This document shows positions 49,097-56,890 of a DNA stretch of 64,000 nt, piece after piece. Source of the DNA: Streptomyces tendae (GTDB lineage: Bacteria; Actinomycetota; Actinomycetes; Streptomycetales; Streptomycetaceae); NCBI RefSeq assembly GCF_014650435.1, contig NZ_BMUY01000011.1, forward strand, positions 245,456 to 309,455, read 5' to 3'. Position 1 is the first letter of the stretch, and every line of letters starts with the position of its first letter. A model generated the notes under the pieces. That model worked only from the letters and a program-made list of their open reading frames with translations, searched no databases and was not told where the DNA came from. The translations under genes and the position numbers were made by a program.

Positions 49097-49891
49097 GTGA
49101 CCGCCCCCACCGCCCCCACCGCCCCCGACCGGCTGCTCTCCGTGCTCGCCGCGTTCGACCACGGGCACCCGGCGCTGTCCCTGACGGACATCAGCCGGCG
49201 GGCCGGACTGAGCCTGACCACCGCGCACCGGCTGGTGGGCGCCCTGACCCGGTGGGGTGCGCTGGAGCGGGACGGGTCGGGCGTCTACCACGTCGGCCTG
49301 CGGCTGTGGGAGATCGCCGCGCTCGCCCCGCGCGGTCTCGGGCTGCGGCAGGTCGCCCTGCCCTACCTGGAGGACCTGTACGAGGCGACCCACGAGAACG
49401 TGCAACTGGCGGTGCGGGACGGCGGCGAGGTCGTCTACATCGAGTGGCTGGCGGCGCGGTCCTCGGTCGGCGTGCACATCCGCGTCGGCGCCCGCTGGCC
49501 GCTGCACGCCACCGGGGTCGGGCTCGCCCTGCTGGCGCACGGCGAACCGGAGTTCCAGGAGGCGTACCGCGCCGGTCCGCTGGCCTCCTTCACCCCGTAC
49601 ACGATCACCGATCCGGCACGGCTGCGCCGGGTGCTGGCCGAGGTGCGGCGCACCGGGGCGGCGGTGAGCGACCGGCAGATCACCGACGACGCCCTCTCGG
49701 TGGCCGCCCCGGTGCACGGCCCGGACGGCACCGTGACGGCGGCCGTGTCGGTGGTCGTGCCGCACGCCGACGCCCGGGTGCCGGCGCTGGTGCCGGCGGT
49801 CCGGCTGGCGGCCCGCGGCATCTCACGGGCCCTGGGCTGGCGCCCGGATATCCCTCTCACCGGTGAGGACCCTCCCCCGCACACCTGTTGA
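49097..49891 (+). CDS. IclR-family transcriptional regulator, 264 aa
   Basis: GTG 49097. N-terminal winged helix (about 10-75: RLLSVLAAFDHGHPALSLTDISRRAGLSLTTAHRLVGALTRWG in pattern) and the C-terminal effector domain (about 80-250) with HATGVGLALLAH and the DDALSVAAPVHGPDGTVTAAVSV segment. Divergent from the GH4 gene with 149 bp between starts, so it probably senses a glucoside and controls that gene. Confidence 0.88.
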   Translation: MTAPTAPTAPDRLLSVLAAFDHGHPALSLTDISRRAGLSLTTAHRLVGALTRWGALERDGSGVYHVGLRLWEIAALAPRGLGLRQVALPYLEDLYEATHENVQLAVRDGGEVVYIEWLAARSSVGVHIRVGARWPLHATGVGLALLAHGEPEFQEAYRAGPLASFTPYTITDPARLRRVLAEVRRTGAAVSDRQITDDALSVAAPVHGPDGTVTAAVSVVVPHADARVPALVPAVRLAARGISRALGWRPDIPLTGEDPPPHTC

Positions 49892-49924
49892 TACTGGGAC
49901 GGTCCTTGCCCCGAGGAGCCGCCC

Positions 49925-51154
49925 ATGTCCGCCCGGTCCCCGCTGTCCTCCCCGCCGACCTCCCCGCTCGCCCGCGTCCTCGTGCGGCTGCGTACGACCA
50001 GCCCGTACGCCGTGGACGCCGCCGTCGCCGGGCTGGTGCTGTTCGCCGTCTCGCTGCAGTGGCTGTTCCCCGACGAGGGCGACGACCCGCTGTCCTGGCG
50101 GGGCTGGCTGCTCGGCGCCGCGACCGCCGTGCCGCTGGTGTGGCGGCGGGCGGCGCCCTTCGCGACCGCCTGTGCCGTGTCGGTGGCCACGCCGGTCCAG
50201 GCGCTGTACCACGCGCCGCCGCCCGACCTGATGTACGGCGGCTTCGTCGTCCTGTACACGCTGGCCGCCCTCGCCCGGCCCTGGCAGCGGCGGGTGATGC
50301 TGGCGGGCTGGCTGGTCGGGGTCGCCGCCACCATCAGCCACAAGGAGGACGCCGAACCGTTCGAGTACGCCTTCCAGTTGCTGAGCATCGTGTGCGCGTA
50401 CGCGCTCGGCTCGCTCGCCCGGACCCAGCGCGCCTACACCGCGGAGCTGGAGGACCGGGCACGGCGGCTGGAGCGTGAGCGGACGGCCGACACCGCGCGG
50501 GCCACGGCGCAGGAACGGGCCCGTATCGCCCGCGACATGCACGACATCCTGGCGCACGCGGTCAGCCTGATGGTGGTGCAGGCCGAGGCCGGACCGGTCG
50601 TCGTGCGCAGTGATCCGGCGCGCGCCGAGGCGGCCTTCGACGCGATCGCGACCACCGGGCGGGACGCGATGACCCAACTGCGCCGCATCCTCGGGGTGCT
50701 CAAGCAGGAGGAGCGGGAGTCCGGACCGTGGCGGCTGCCCCAGCCGGGCCTGGCCGCGCTGCCGGGCCTGGTCCGCCGGGTCGGTGAATCGACCGGCCTG
50801 GCCGTGGAGTTGCGCGTGACGGGCGACCCGCGTCCGCTGCCCCCGGACACCGAGGTCGCCGCCTACCGCATCGTGCAGGAGGCCCTCACCAACACGGTCA
50901 AGCACGCGTACGCTTCCTGCGCGACGGTCGGACTCGACTGGGCGGAGGACGAGGTGACCCTGACGGTGACGGACGACGGACGAGGCCCCGCGGCCCCGGG
51001 CGGGGCGGGCGAGGGCGGACACGGGCTGATCGGCATCCGGGAGCGGGCCGCCGCCTGCGGGGGCGGTGCCGTCACCGGCGCCGGACCGGACGGCGGTTTC
51101 CGGGTCCTCGTACGCCTGCCCGTCGCGGCCGGCCGTCGGGCGGCGCTCGGGTGA
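49925..51154 (+). CDS. Sensor histidine kinase, NarL/HisKA_3 type
   Basis: 409 aa. ATG with GAGGAG. Five or six N-terminal membrane helices (about 20-165), then the dimerisation/phosphoacceptor helix ARIARDMHDILAHAVSLMVVQAEA with His206, and an HATPase_c domain with N-box EALTNTVKHAYA and GHGLIGIRERAAACGG. The input signal may be membrane-borne. The stop overlaps the response-regulator start by 4 nt. Confidence 0.92.
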   Translation: MSARSPLSSPPTSPLARVLVRLRTTSPYAVDAAVAGLVLFAVSLQWLFPDEGDDPLSWRGWLLGAATAVPLVWRRAAPFATACAVSVATPVQALYHAPPPDLMYGGFVVLYTLAALARPWQRRVMLAGWLVGVAATISHKEDAEPFEYAFQLLSIVCAYALGSLARTQRAYTAELEDRARRLERERTADTARATAQERARIARDMHDILAHAVSLMVVQAEAGPVVVRSDPARAEAAFDAIATTGRDAMTQLRRILGVLKQEERESGPWRLPQPGLAALPGLVRRVGESTGLAVELRVTGDPRPLPPDTEVAAYRIVQEALTNTVKHAYASCATVGLDWAEDEVTLTVTDDGRGPAAPGGAGEGGHGLIGIRERAAACGGGAVTGAGPDGGFRVLVRLPVAAGRRAALG

Positions 51155-51819
51155 GCATCCGGGTGGTGGTCGCCGACGACCAGGAGCTGGTGCGCAGCGG
51201 GTTCAGCATGATCCTCGAGGCGCAGCCCGACATCGAGGTGGTCGCGGAGGCCGGGGACGGCGCGGAGGCGGTCGCCGCGGTCGAACGGCACACGCCGGAC
51301 GTGCTGCTGCTGGACATCCGCATGCCGGTCATGGACGGTCTCGACGCGGCCCGGCGGGTGTGCGCGGGCTCCGCCTGCAAGGTCGTCATGCTGACCACCT
51401 TCGACCTGGACGAGTACGTGTACGAGGCCCTGTACGCGGGCGCCAGCGGCTTCCTGCTCAAGGACGTGCGCCGGGACGACCTGGTGCACGCGGTGCGGGT
51501 GGTCGCGGCCGGCGACTCGCTGCTGGCCCCGGCGGTGACGCGGCGTCTGGTCGCGGACATCGTGCGGCGCCGGCGCGAGGAGGCCACGGCCGAGGTCACC
51601 CCGGAGCGCCTGGAGGTGCTGACCGCGCGCGAGGTGGAGACGCTGCGGCTGCTGGCCCGGGGACTGTCCAACTCCGAGATCGCCACGACCCTGTTCGTGA
51701 GCGAGCACACCGTCAAGACCCATGTCAGCAACGTGCTCGGCAAGCTCGGTCTCAGGGACCGGGTGCAGGCGGTGATCTGCGCGTACGAGACGGGTCTGGT
51801 GGCGCCCGGCTCCCCCTGA
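51151..51819 (+). CDS. Response regulator, NarL/FixJ family
   Basis: 222 aa from GTG 51151. Receiver domain with phosphoacceptor Asp55 (VLLLDIRMP) and the acidic pair D9/D10; LuxR-type helix-turn-helix at the C-terminus (LTAREVETLRLLARGLSNSEIATTLFVSEHTVKTHVSNVLGKL in pattern). Partner of the kinase; likely targets include the MMPL gene downstream. Confidence 0.92.
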   Translation: MSIRVVVADDQELVRSGFSMILEAQPDIEVVAEAGDGAEAVAAVERHTPDVLLLDIRMPVMDGLDAARRVCAGSACKVVMLTTFDLDEYVYEALYAGASGFLLKDVRRDDLVHAVRVVAAGDSLLAPAVTRRLVADIVRRRREEATAEVTPERLEVLTAREVETLRLLARGLSNSEIATTLFVSEHTVKTHVSNVLGKLGLRDRVQAVICAYETGLVAPGSP

Positions 51820-51955
51820 CGGGTGAGGCGGCGGGCGCTGTCCCCCGTGCGGGCGAGGCCCGCAAACCGCTCCCTCAGGCGATCCGGCGCACCCCCGGCG
51901 GCCCCGACCCTGGTGGCGACAGGGCAAGACCGCATCCGAAACGCCGGGAGGGACC

Positions 51956-54040
51956 GTGCTGTCCACACTCGCCCGGGCGGCGACCCGCCGCCCCTTGACC
52001 GTGCTGCTCCTGTGGGGCCTGTTCCTGCTGCTCGGCTTCGGCCTCGGCACGGGCGTCTTCGGGAGGCTCTCCGACGACGTGCCCGACGTCCCGGGCACCG
52101 AGTCGCAGATCGCCGCCGAGCACCTGGACGGCCTGGACCCGGCGGGCGACTCGATCACCGGCGTGGTCGAGGCCGCCGCCGTCGCGGACCCCGCCGTGCG
52201 CGCCGAGGTGCGGCGGGCCGTCGCCGACCTTCGGGAGGTCGCGGGCGTCGCCGAGGTGCCCGACCCCTACGCGACACCCGGGCTGGTCGTCCTGGAGGGC
52301 GGCCTCGACGACGACGCCGAGGAGGCGGCGGTGGACGACGCGGCCGACCGGCTGCACGGGATCGCCGGGAGCGAGGTGTCCGGCGTCCACGTCAGCGGCG
52401 GACCGCTGCTGGGGAAGCAGCTGGGCGAGCGCGCCCAGGAGGACGTGAAGAACGCGGAGTTGATCTCGCTGCCGGTCGTGCTGGTGCTGCTGCTCGTGGT
52501 GTTCGGGGGGCTGCGTGCGGCCGGCCTGCCGCTGCTGGTTGCGGTCGCCGGGATCGCGGGCGCGTTCCTCGCGCTGTTCGGCTTCAGCCAGTTCACCGAC
52601 ATCTCCGTGTACGCGATCCAGGTCACGACGATGCTGGGGCTCGGCCTGGCGGTGGACTACGCCCTGCTGATCCTGGTCCGCTTCCGCGAGGAGCGGCGGC
52701 ACACCCCGGACGTGGCGGAGGCCGTGCACCGCACGGCCGCGGCGGCCGGCCGGACGGTGCTGTTCTCCGGGCTGACGGTGGCGGTGAGCCTGGCCGGGCT
52801 GCTCGTCTTCCCGAGTACGTTCCTGCGCAGCATGGGGCTCGCGGTCGCCGCGGTGGTCGTCGTCGACATGCTGGCGGCGCTGACGCTGCTGCCCGCGCTG
52901 CTGGCCCGGTTCGGCGGCCGGATCCCCCCGGCGAAGGTGCGGCCGGAGGAGGAGGGCCGGCTCTTCGGCCGCATCGCCCGCTTCGCCGCCCGGCGGCGCG
53001 TGGCAGTCCTGGCGGTGGCCGTCCCGGCCCTGCTGGTGCTGGCACTGCCCGTCAGCGGCCTGACCATCAACCTCGGGGACGCGCGGCAGCTCCCCAAGGA
53101 CACCGAGGCACGGCAGTTGTACGACGCGATCGAGGCGCACTTCCCGCCGGGCACCGGCGTGTCACCGGTCACCGTGGTCCTGCGGCCCGGCACCGACACA
53201 GCGACGGCCGACCGGATCCGCGCCCTCGCTCCGGGCACCACCGCCCGTGACCTGTCCGGTGGCACCACCGTGCTCGAACTGCCCCCGGGCGGACCGGCCG
53301 ACGGCCCGGCGGCCACCGAACTGGTCGAGCGGGTGCGCGAGGTGCGCGGCGACGCACCGGTCCAGGTCACCGGCGGCGCGGCCCAACTGGTGGACTTCCG
53401 GCAGATGCTCGCCGACCGGGCGCCGTGGGCGGCGCTGACCGTGCTGGCCGGGATCTTCCTGCTGCTGTTCGCGTTCACCGGGTCGGTGCTGCTGCCGCTG
53501 CGCACCGTCGCGACCACGCTGCTCAGTCTCGGGGCCGCGCTGGGTGCGGTGGTCTGGGTGTTCCAGGACGGCCATCTGGCCGGACTGGTCGGCGCGGAGG
53601 GGCTGGGTGCGCTGAGCCTGACGGCGCCACCGCTGATCATCGCCATCGCCTTCGGACTGGCCATGGACTACGAGTTGTTCATCCTGGCCCGGATGCGCGA
53701 GGCCCGGGAGGCGACCGGCGACGACCGGGAGGCCGTGGTGACCGGCCTGCGCCGGTCCGGCCGGGTGGTGACCTGTGCCGCGCTGCTCCTCGCGGTGGTG
53801 TTCGGCGCCTTCATGACGGGCGGCTTCTCACCGATCCTGCAGATCGGGCTCGGCCTCACCCTGGCGGTACTGATCGACGCCACGGTCGTCCGGATGCTGC
53901 TGGTGCCCGCCACGATGGCGCTGCTGGGCCGTCGCGCCTGGTGGGCCCCCAAGCCGCTGCGTCGGGCGCACGAGCGGTTCGGGGTGCGCGAGGAGGCCCC
54001 CGACCCCGCTCCGGCTCCGCCGCAGCCCGCGGCGCGCTGA
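51956..54040 (+). CDS. MMPL-family (RND) membrane transporter
   Basis: 694 aa from GTG 51956, after GGGAGGG. Two repeats of about six helices, each preceded by a large extracytoplasmic domain (about 35-165 and 370-485). Conserved helix-4 motif GLAVDYALLILVRFREE (about 225-241) and its mirror FGLAMDYELFILARMREA in the second half, in MMPL fashion, supply proton-relay acids. Exports lipids or small hydrophobic compounds. Adjacent two-component pair probably regulates it. Confidence 0.9.
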   Translation: MLSTLARAATRRPLTVLLLWGLFLLLGFGLGTGVFGRLSDDVPDVPGTESQIAAEHLDGLDPAGDSITGVVEAAAVADPAVRAEVRRAVADLREVAGVAEVPDPYATPGLVVLEGGLDDDAEEAAVDDAADRLHGIAGSEVSGVHVSGGPLLGKQLGERAQEDVKNAELISLPVVLVLLLVVFGGLRAAGLPLLVAVAGIAGAFLALFGFSQFTDISVYAIQVTTMLGLGLAVDYALLILVRFREERRHTPDVAEAVHRTAAAAGRTVLFSGLTVAVSLAGLLVFPSTFLRSMGLAVAAVVVVDMLAALTLLPALLARFGGRIPPAKVRPEEEGRLFGRIARFAARRRVAVLAVAVPALLVLALPVSGLTINLGDARQLPKDTEARQLYDAIEAHFPPGTGVSPVTVVLRPGTDTATADRIRALAPGTTARDLSGGTTVLELPPGGPADGPAATELVERVREVRGDAPVQVTGGAAQLVDFRQMLADRAPWAALTVLAGIFLLLFAFTGSVLLPLRTVATTLLSLGAALGAVVWVFQDGHLAGLVGAEGLGALSLTAPPLIIAIAFGLAMDYELFILARMREAREATGDDREAVVTGLRRSGRVVTCAALLLAVVFGAFMTGGFSPILQIGLGLTLAVLIDATVVRMLLVPATMALLGRRAWWAPKPLRRAHERFGVREEAPDPAPAPPQPAAR

Positions 54041-54059
54041 AGCACCGGGCGCACGGGCC

Positions 54060-54100
54060 GGCCGCGGTCCTCCCCGACGGGGGTGGGGAGGACCGCGGCC
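54060..54100 (+). terminator. Perfect 16-bp hairpin after the MMPL gene
   Basis: 54060-54075 is exactly complementary to 54085-54100, loop 9 nt, about 20 bp after the stop. Confidence 0.75.
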
Positions 54101-54243
54101 GAGGCGCGCGGGCCGGGCGCCCGTCCACGCCCGGCACTTTCGTGACGTTCACGACGTTCATGGGCTGAACTCCCCGGCCCCGCAAGGACTTTCTCGGCTT
54201 CACCTCTTGACGGCGGCGGCGACCCGGAGCACATTGGCCGCAC

Positions 54244-54261
54244 TCTGAGAGCGCTCTCAGA
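54244..54261. promoter_or_regulatory. CebR-like LacI-family operator
   Basis: TCTGAGAGCGCTCTCAGA is an 18-bp perfect palindrome. Its core GAGAGCGCTCTC closely resembles the TGGGAGCGCTCCCA sites of CebR/BglR-type LacI regulators that control glucan-degrading genes in Streptomyces. It lies 67 bp upstream of the GH16 glucanase start. No promoter hexamers were assigned. Confidence 0.7.
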
Positions 54262-54327
54262 CGTCTCCCCGCGGAGCGCGCTCGGGGCGTAACGCTTCCC
54301 ACTCCCGCATCGAGAGGCGACCCCCAC

Positions 54328-55728
54328 ATGAGTCAGACATCCGGCAACCCGCCCAGACGCCGGCCGCTGCGCCGGGCGCTGGTGGCCGTCGTCGGCACGC
54401 TCGGCCTCGCCGCGGCGGCGACGACCGTCACGGGCCCGTCGGCGGGCGCGGCCGTTCCGCCGCCCCCGTCCGGCTGGACGCAGGTCTTCGCCGACGACTT
54501 CGACGGCTCGGCCGGCTCCGGCGTGAACACCGCGAACTGGCAGTACGACACCGGCACCTCGTACCCCGGCGGCCCCGCCAACTGGGGCACCGGCGAGATC
54601 GAGACGATGACGTCGTCCCCGAGCAACGTCTCGCTGGACGGCGGCGGCAACCTGCGCATCACCCCGCAGCGCGACGGCGCCGGCAACTGGACCTCGGGCC
54701 GCATCGAGACCAAGCGCGCAGACTTCGAGCCCCCGGCCGGCGGCAAGCTGCGCGTGGAGGCCCGCATCCAGGTCCCGAACGTCACCGGGGCGGCGGCCAA
54801 GGGCTACTGGCCGGCGTTCTGGATGCTCGGCGCGCCCTACCGGGGCAACTACTGGAACTGGCCCGGTGTCGGCGAGATCGACATCATGGAGAACACACAG
54901 GGCCTCAACACGGTCTGGTCCACGCTGCACTGCGGCACCTCGCCCGGCGGCCCCTGCAACGAGACCAGCGGCATCGGCGGCAACACCCCGTGTCCCGGCG
55001 CCACCTGCCAGGCGGGCTTCCACACCTACCGGGTGGAGTGGGACCGTTCGACGAGCGTCGAGGAGATCCGCTTCTACGTCGACGGCAACAACTTCCACAC
55101 CGTCCGCGCCAACCAGGTCGACGCGACGACCTGGGCGAACGCCACCAACCACGGCTACTTCATCATCCTGAACGTCGCGATGGGCGGCGGCTTCCCGGAC
55201 GCCTTCGGCGGCGGCCCGGACGGCGGCACCCAGCCCGGCCACTCCATGCTCGTGGACTACGTCCAGGTGCTGTCGGCCGGTGGGAGCGGTACCACGCCGC
55301 CCCCGACCGGCGGTGACCGCGACGCGTACAGCGCCATCGAGGCCGAGTCCTACGACGCCCAGTCCGGCACGATGACCGAGGGCAGTTCGGACTCGGGCGG
55401 CGGGAGCAACCTCGGCGCCCTCGCGAACGGCGACTGGGTGCAGTACAAGGGCGTCAAGTTCGGTTCGAGCGCGGCGACCCAGTTCAAGGCCCGGGTGGCG
55501 AGCGGTGCCGCCGCCGGGGTCAGCGGTCTGGTCGAGGTGCGCCTGGACAGCCGTAGCAGCACGCCGGTCGGCAGCTTCGCCGTGGGCAACACGGGCGGCT
55601 GGCAGTCCTGGCGGACGATCCCGGCGAACATCGCCTCGGTGACGGGCACCCACGACGTGTACCTGACCTTCACCAGCGGCCAGGGCGCCGACTTCGTCAA
55701 CGTGAACTGGTTCAGCTTCGGCCGCTGA
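54328..55728 (+). CDS. Secreted GH16 endo-beta-glucanase with CBM6
   Basis: 466 aa. ATG after GAGAGGCGA. Signal peptide: basic twin-arginine-like N-terminus (RRRPLRRALVA) and hydrophobic core to about residue 42. GH16 catalytic domain (about 50-315) with the active-site signature GEIDIMENTQG, E183 nucleophile, D185 and E188 acid/base. Short Gly/Thr/Pro linker, then CBM6 (about 333-466; IEAESYDAQSGTM in pattern). Hydrolyses beta-1,3(-1,4)-glucans such as laminarin or fungal walls. The CebR-like operator suggests glucan-induced expression. Confidence 0.92.
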   Translation: MSQTSGNPPRRRPLRRALVAVVGTLGLAAAATTVTGPSAGAAVPPPPSGWTQVFADDFDGSAGSGVNTANWQYDTGTSYPGGPANWGTGEIETMTSSPSNVSLDGGGNLRITPQRDGAGNWTSGRIETKRADFEPPAGGKLRVEARIQVPNVTGAAAKGYWPAFWMLGAPYRGNYWNWPGVGEIDIMENTQGLNTVWSTLHCGTSPGGPCNETSGIGGNTPCPGATCQAGFHTYRVEWDRSTSVEEIRFYVDGNNFHTVRANQVDATTWANATNHGYFIILNVAMGGGFPDAFGGGPDGGTQPGHSMLVDYVQVLSAGGSGTTPPPTGGDRDAYSAIEAESYDAQSGTMTEGSSDSGGGSNLGALANGDWVQYKGVKFGSSAATQFKARVASGAAAGVSGLVEVRLDSRSSTPVGSFAVGNTGGWQSWRTIPANIASVTGTHDVYLTFTSGQGADFVNVNWFSFGR

Positions 55729-55754
55729 GCGGCAACCGGCCCCCCGCAGGAGGG

Positions 55755-55787
55755 CGAAGGGGCTCCACGCACCGTGGGGCCCCTTCG
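55755..55787. terminator. Bidirectional terminator between GH16 and AraC genes
   Basis: 55755-55768 pairs with 55774-55787 with one G-U pair and a 5-nt loop, between the two convergent stops (55,728 and 55,807). Confidence 0.7.
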
Positions 55788-55806
55788 TCGTGCCGGGCGG
55801 GGTCGC

Positions 55807-56733
55807 TCAGCGCAGCTCCGCCCGGAAGGCCGCGGGCGTCTGGTCGGTGTGCTGCTGGAAGAACTTGGAGAAGTTCGCCGCGTCCGGGAAGCCGACCGCC
55901 GCGCCGACCCGGCCGATCGGCATCTCGGTGTGGGCGAGGAGCCGCTTGGCCTCCAGGACGACGCGCTTGTCGATGAACCCCTTGGGCGTCTCGCCGGTGG
56001 CGGCACGCACCGCGCGGACCAGGGTGCGCCGGGAGTAACCGAGGTTGTCGGCGTAGGCGCTGACGCTGTGGTTGGTGGCGAAGCCCCGCTCGACCGCGTC
56101 CCGGAAGAGGCTGAAGGTGCTGTCCCCCGGTGCGTCCGCCCGCCCTTGGCGCGCCGCGTGTGCGGAGCTGGCCGCGAGGTGCGCGAGGCGCAGCAGGAAC
56201 GCGGACAGCGTGTGGCGCAGTACGGCGGTGTGCAGGCTCAGCGGAAGCGTGGTCGCGTCCTCGTACTCGCGCCGCAACTGGTCGAGCGCCGCCGTCAGCG
56301 CGGCGAGCCGCGCCTGGTCGGGATGGAGCAGGGGCGGCAGGTCGTACCGGTAGAGGCCGGTGGCCTCCACGGTGGCGCGGGGCAGGAAGCCGGGCTGCAT
56401 GGTGAGCACCGTTCCGCGGTACTCGCCCTCGGGCGCGAAGCGGTGGACCTGGCCGGGACGGATCCAGAGCAGATCGCCCGCCGCCGCCTCGTACTCGGCG
56501 AAGTCGATCATGTGACGGACCGGGCCGCCGGTGAAGAGCATGACGGTGTGGAAGTCGATGCGGTGCACCCGGTGCAGCGGGGCGTGCGCGTGCCACCCGC
56601 TTCCGGCTCCCATGGGCCCGACCTGAACGCCGACTCCGAGGAGGCTGAGATCGACCGGGAAGGGGAACGTTCTGATCCCGTCGCCGTCACCGCCTCGGCC
56701 GCCGTCACCGTCTTGGATGCTTTCGTCCGCCAT
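55807..56733 (-). CDS. AraC-family transcriptional regulator, 308 aa
   Basis: ATG 56733. N-terminal cupin-like sensor (about 25-140: RIDFHTVMLFTGGPVRHMIDF in pattern), then the two helix-turn-helix units of the AraC/XylS domain (about 210-305: FATNHSVSAYADNLGYSRRTLVRAVRAATGETPKGFIDKR and the second IGRVGAAVGFPDAANFSKFFQQH). Divergent from the tkt operon, 157 bp apart, so it may control it; no direct evidence. Confidence 0.9.
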   Translation of the reverse strand: MADESIQDGDGGRGGDGDGIRTFPFPVDLSLLGVGVQVGPMGAGSGWHAHAPLHRVHRIDFHTVMLFTGGPVRHMIDFAEYEAAAGDLLWIRPGQVHRFAPEGEYRGTVLTMQPGFLPRATVEATGLYRYDLPPLLHPDQARLAALTAALDQLRREYEDATTLPLSLHTAVLRHTLSAFLLRLAHLAASSAHAARQGRADAPGDSTFSLFRDAVERGFATNHSVSAYADNLGYSRRTLVRAVRAATGETPKGFIDKRVVLEAKRLLAHTEMPIGRVGAAVGFPDAANFSKFFQQHTDQTPAAFRAELR

Positions 56734-56822
56734 GTCCTTCTCGCGCCGTCCCGCCCGTGCGCCCCGCGGTCGGGGCGTGTCCCAGTTTCACCACAGGCTG
56801 GCACACCACGACCTTCACTCCC

Positions 56823-56856
56823 AAAAGTCAGACTTTTAAGTTTGAACGCGTCAGAC
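56823..56856 (+). promoter_or_regulatory. Near-palindrome and repeats upstream of tkt
   Basis: AAAAGTCAGACTTTT (56823-56837) is a near-perfect palindrome with a central mismatch; TCAGAC recurs at 56828-56833 and 56851-56856. This A/T-rich island lies 54-68 bp upstream of the transketolase ATG, in a GC-rich region. Probable operator; the binding protein is not identified. Confidence 0.5.
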
Positions 56857-56890
56857 CAGCTACCCCGCTCCTATCGAGGACTTCTTGAAG

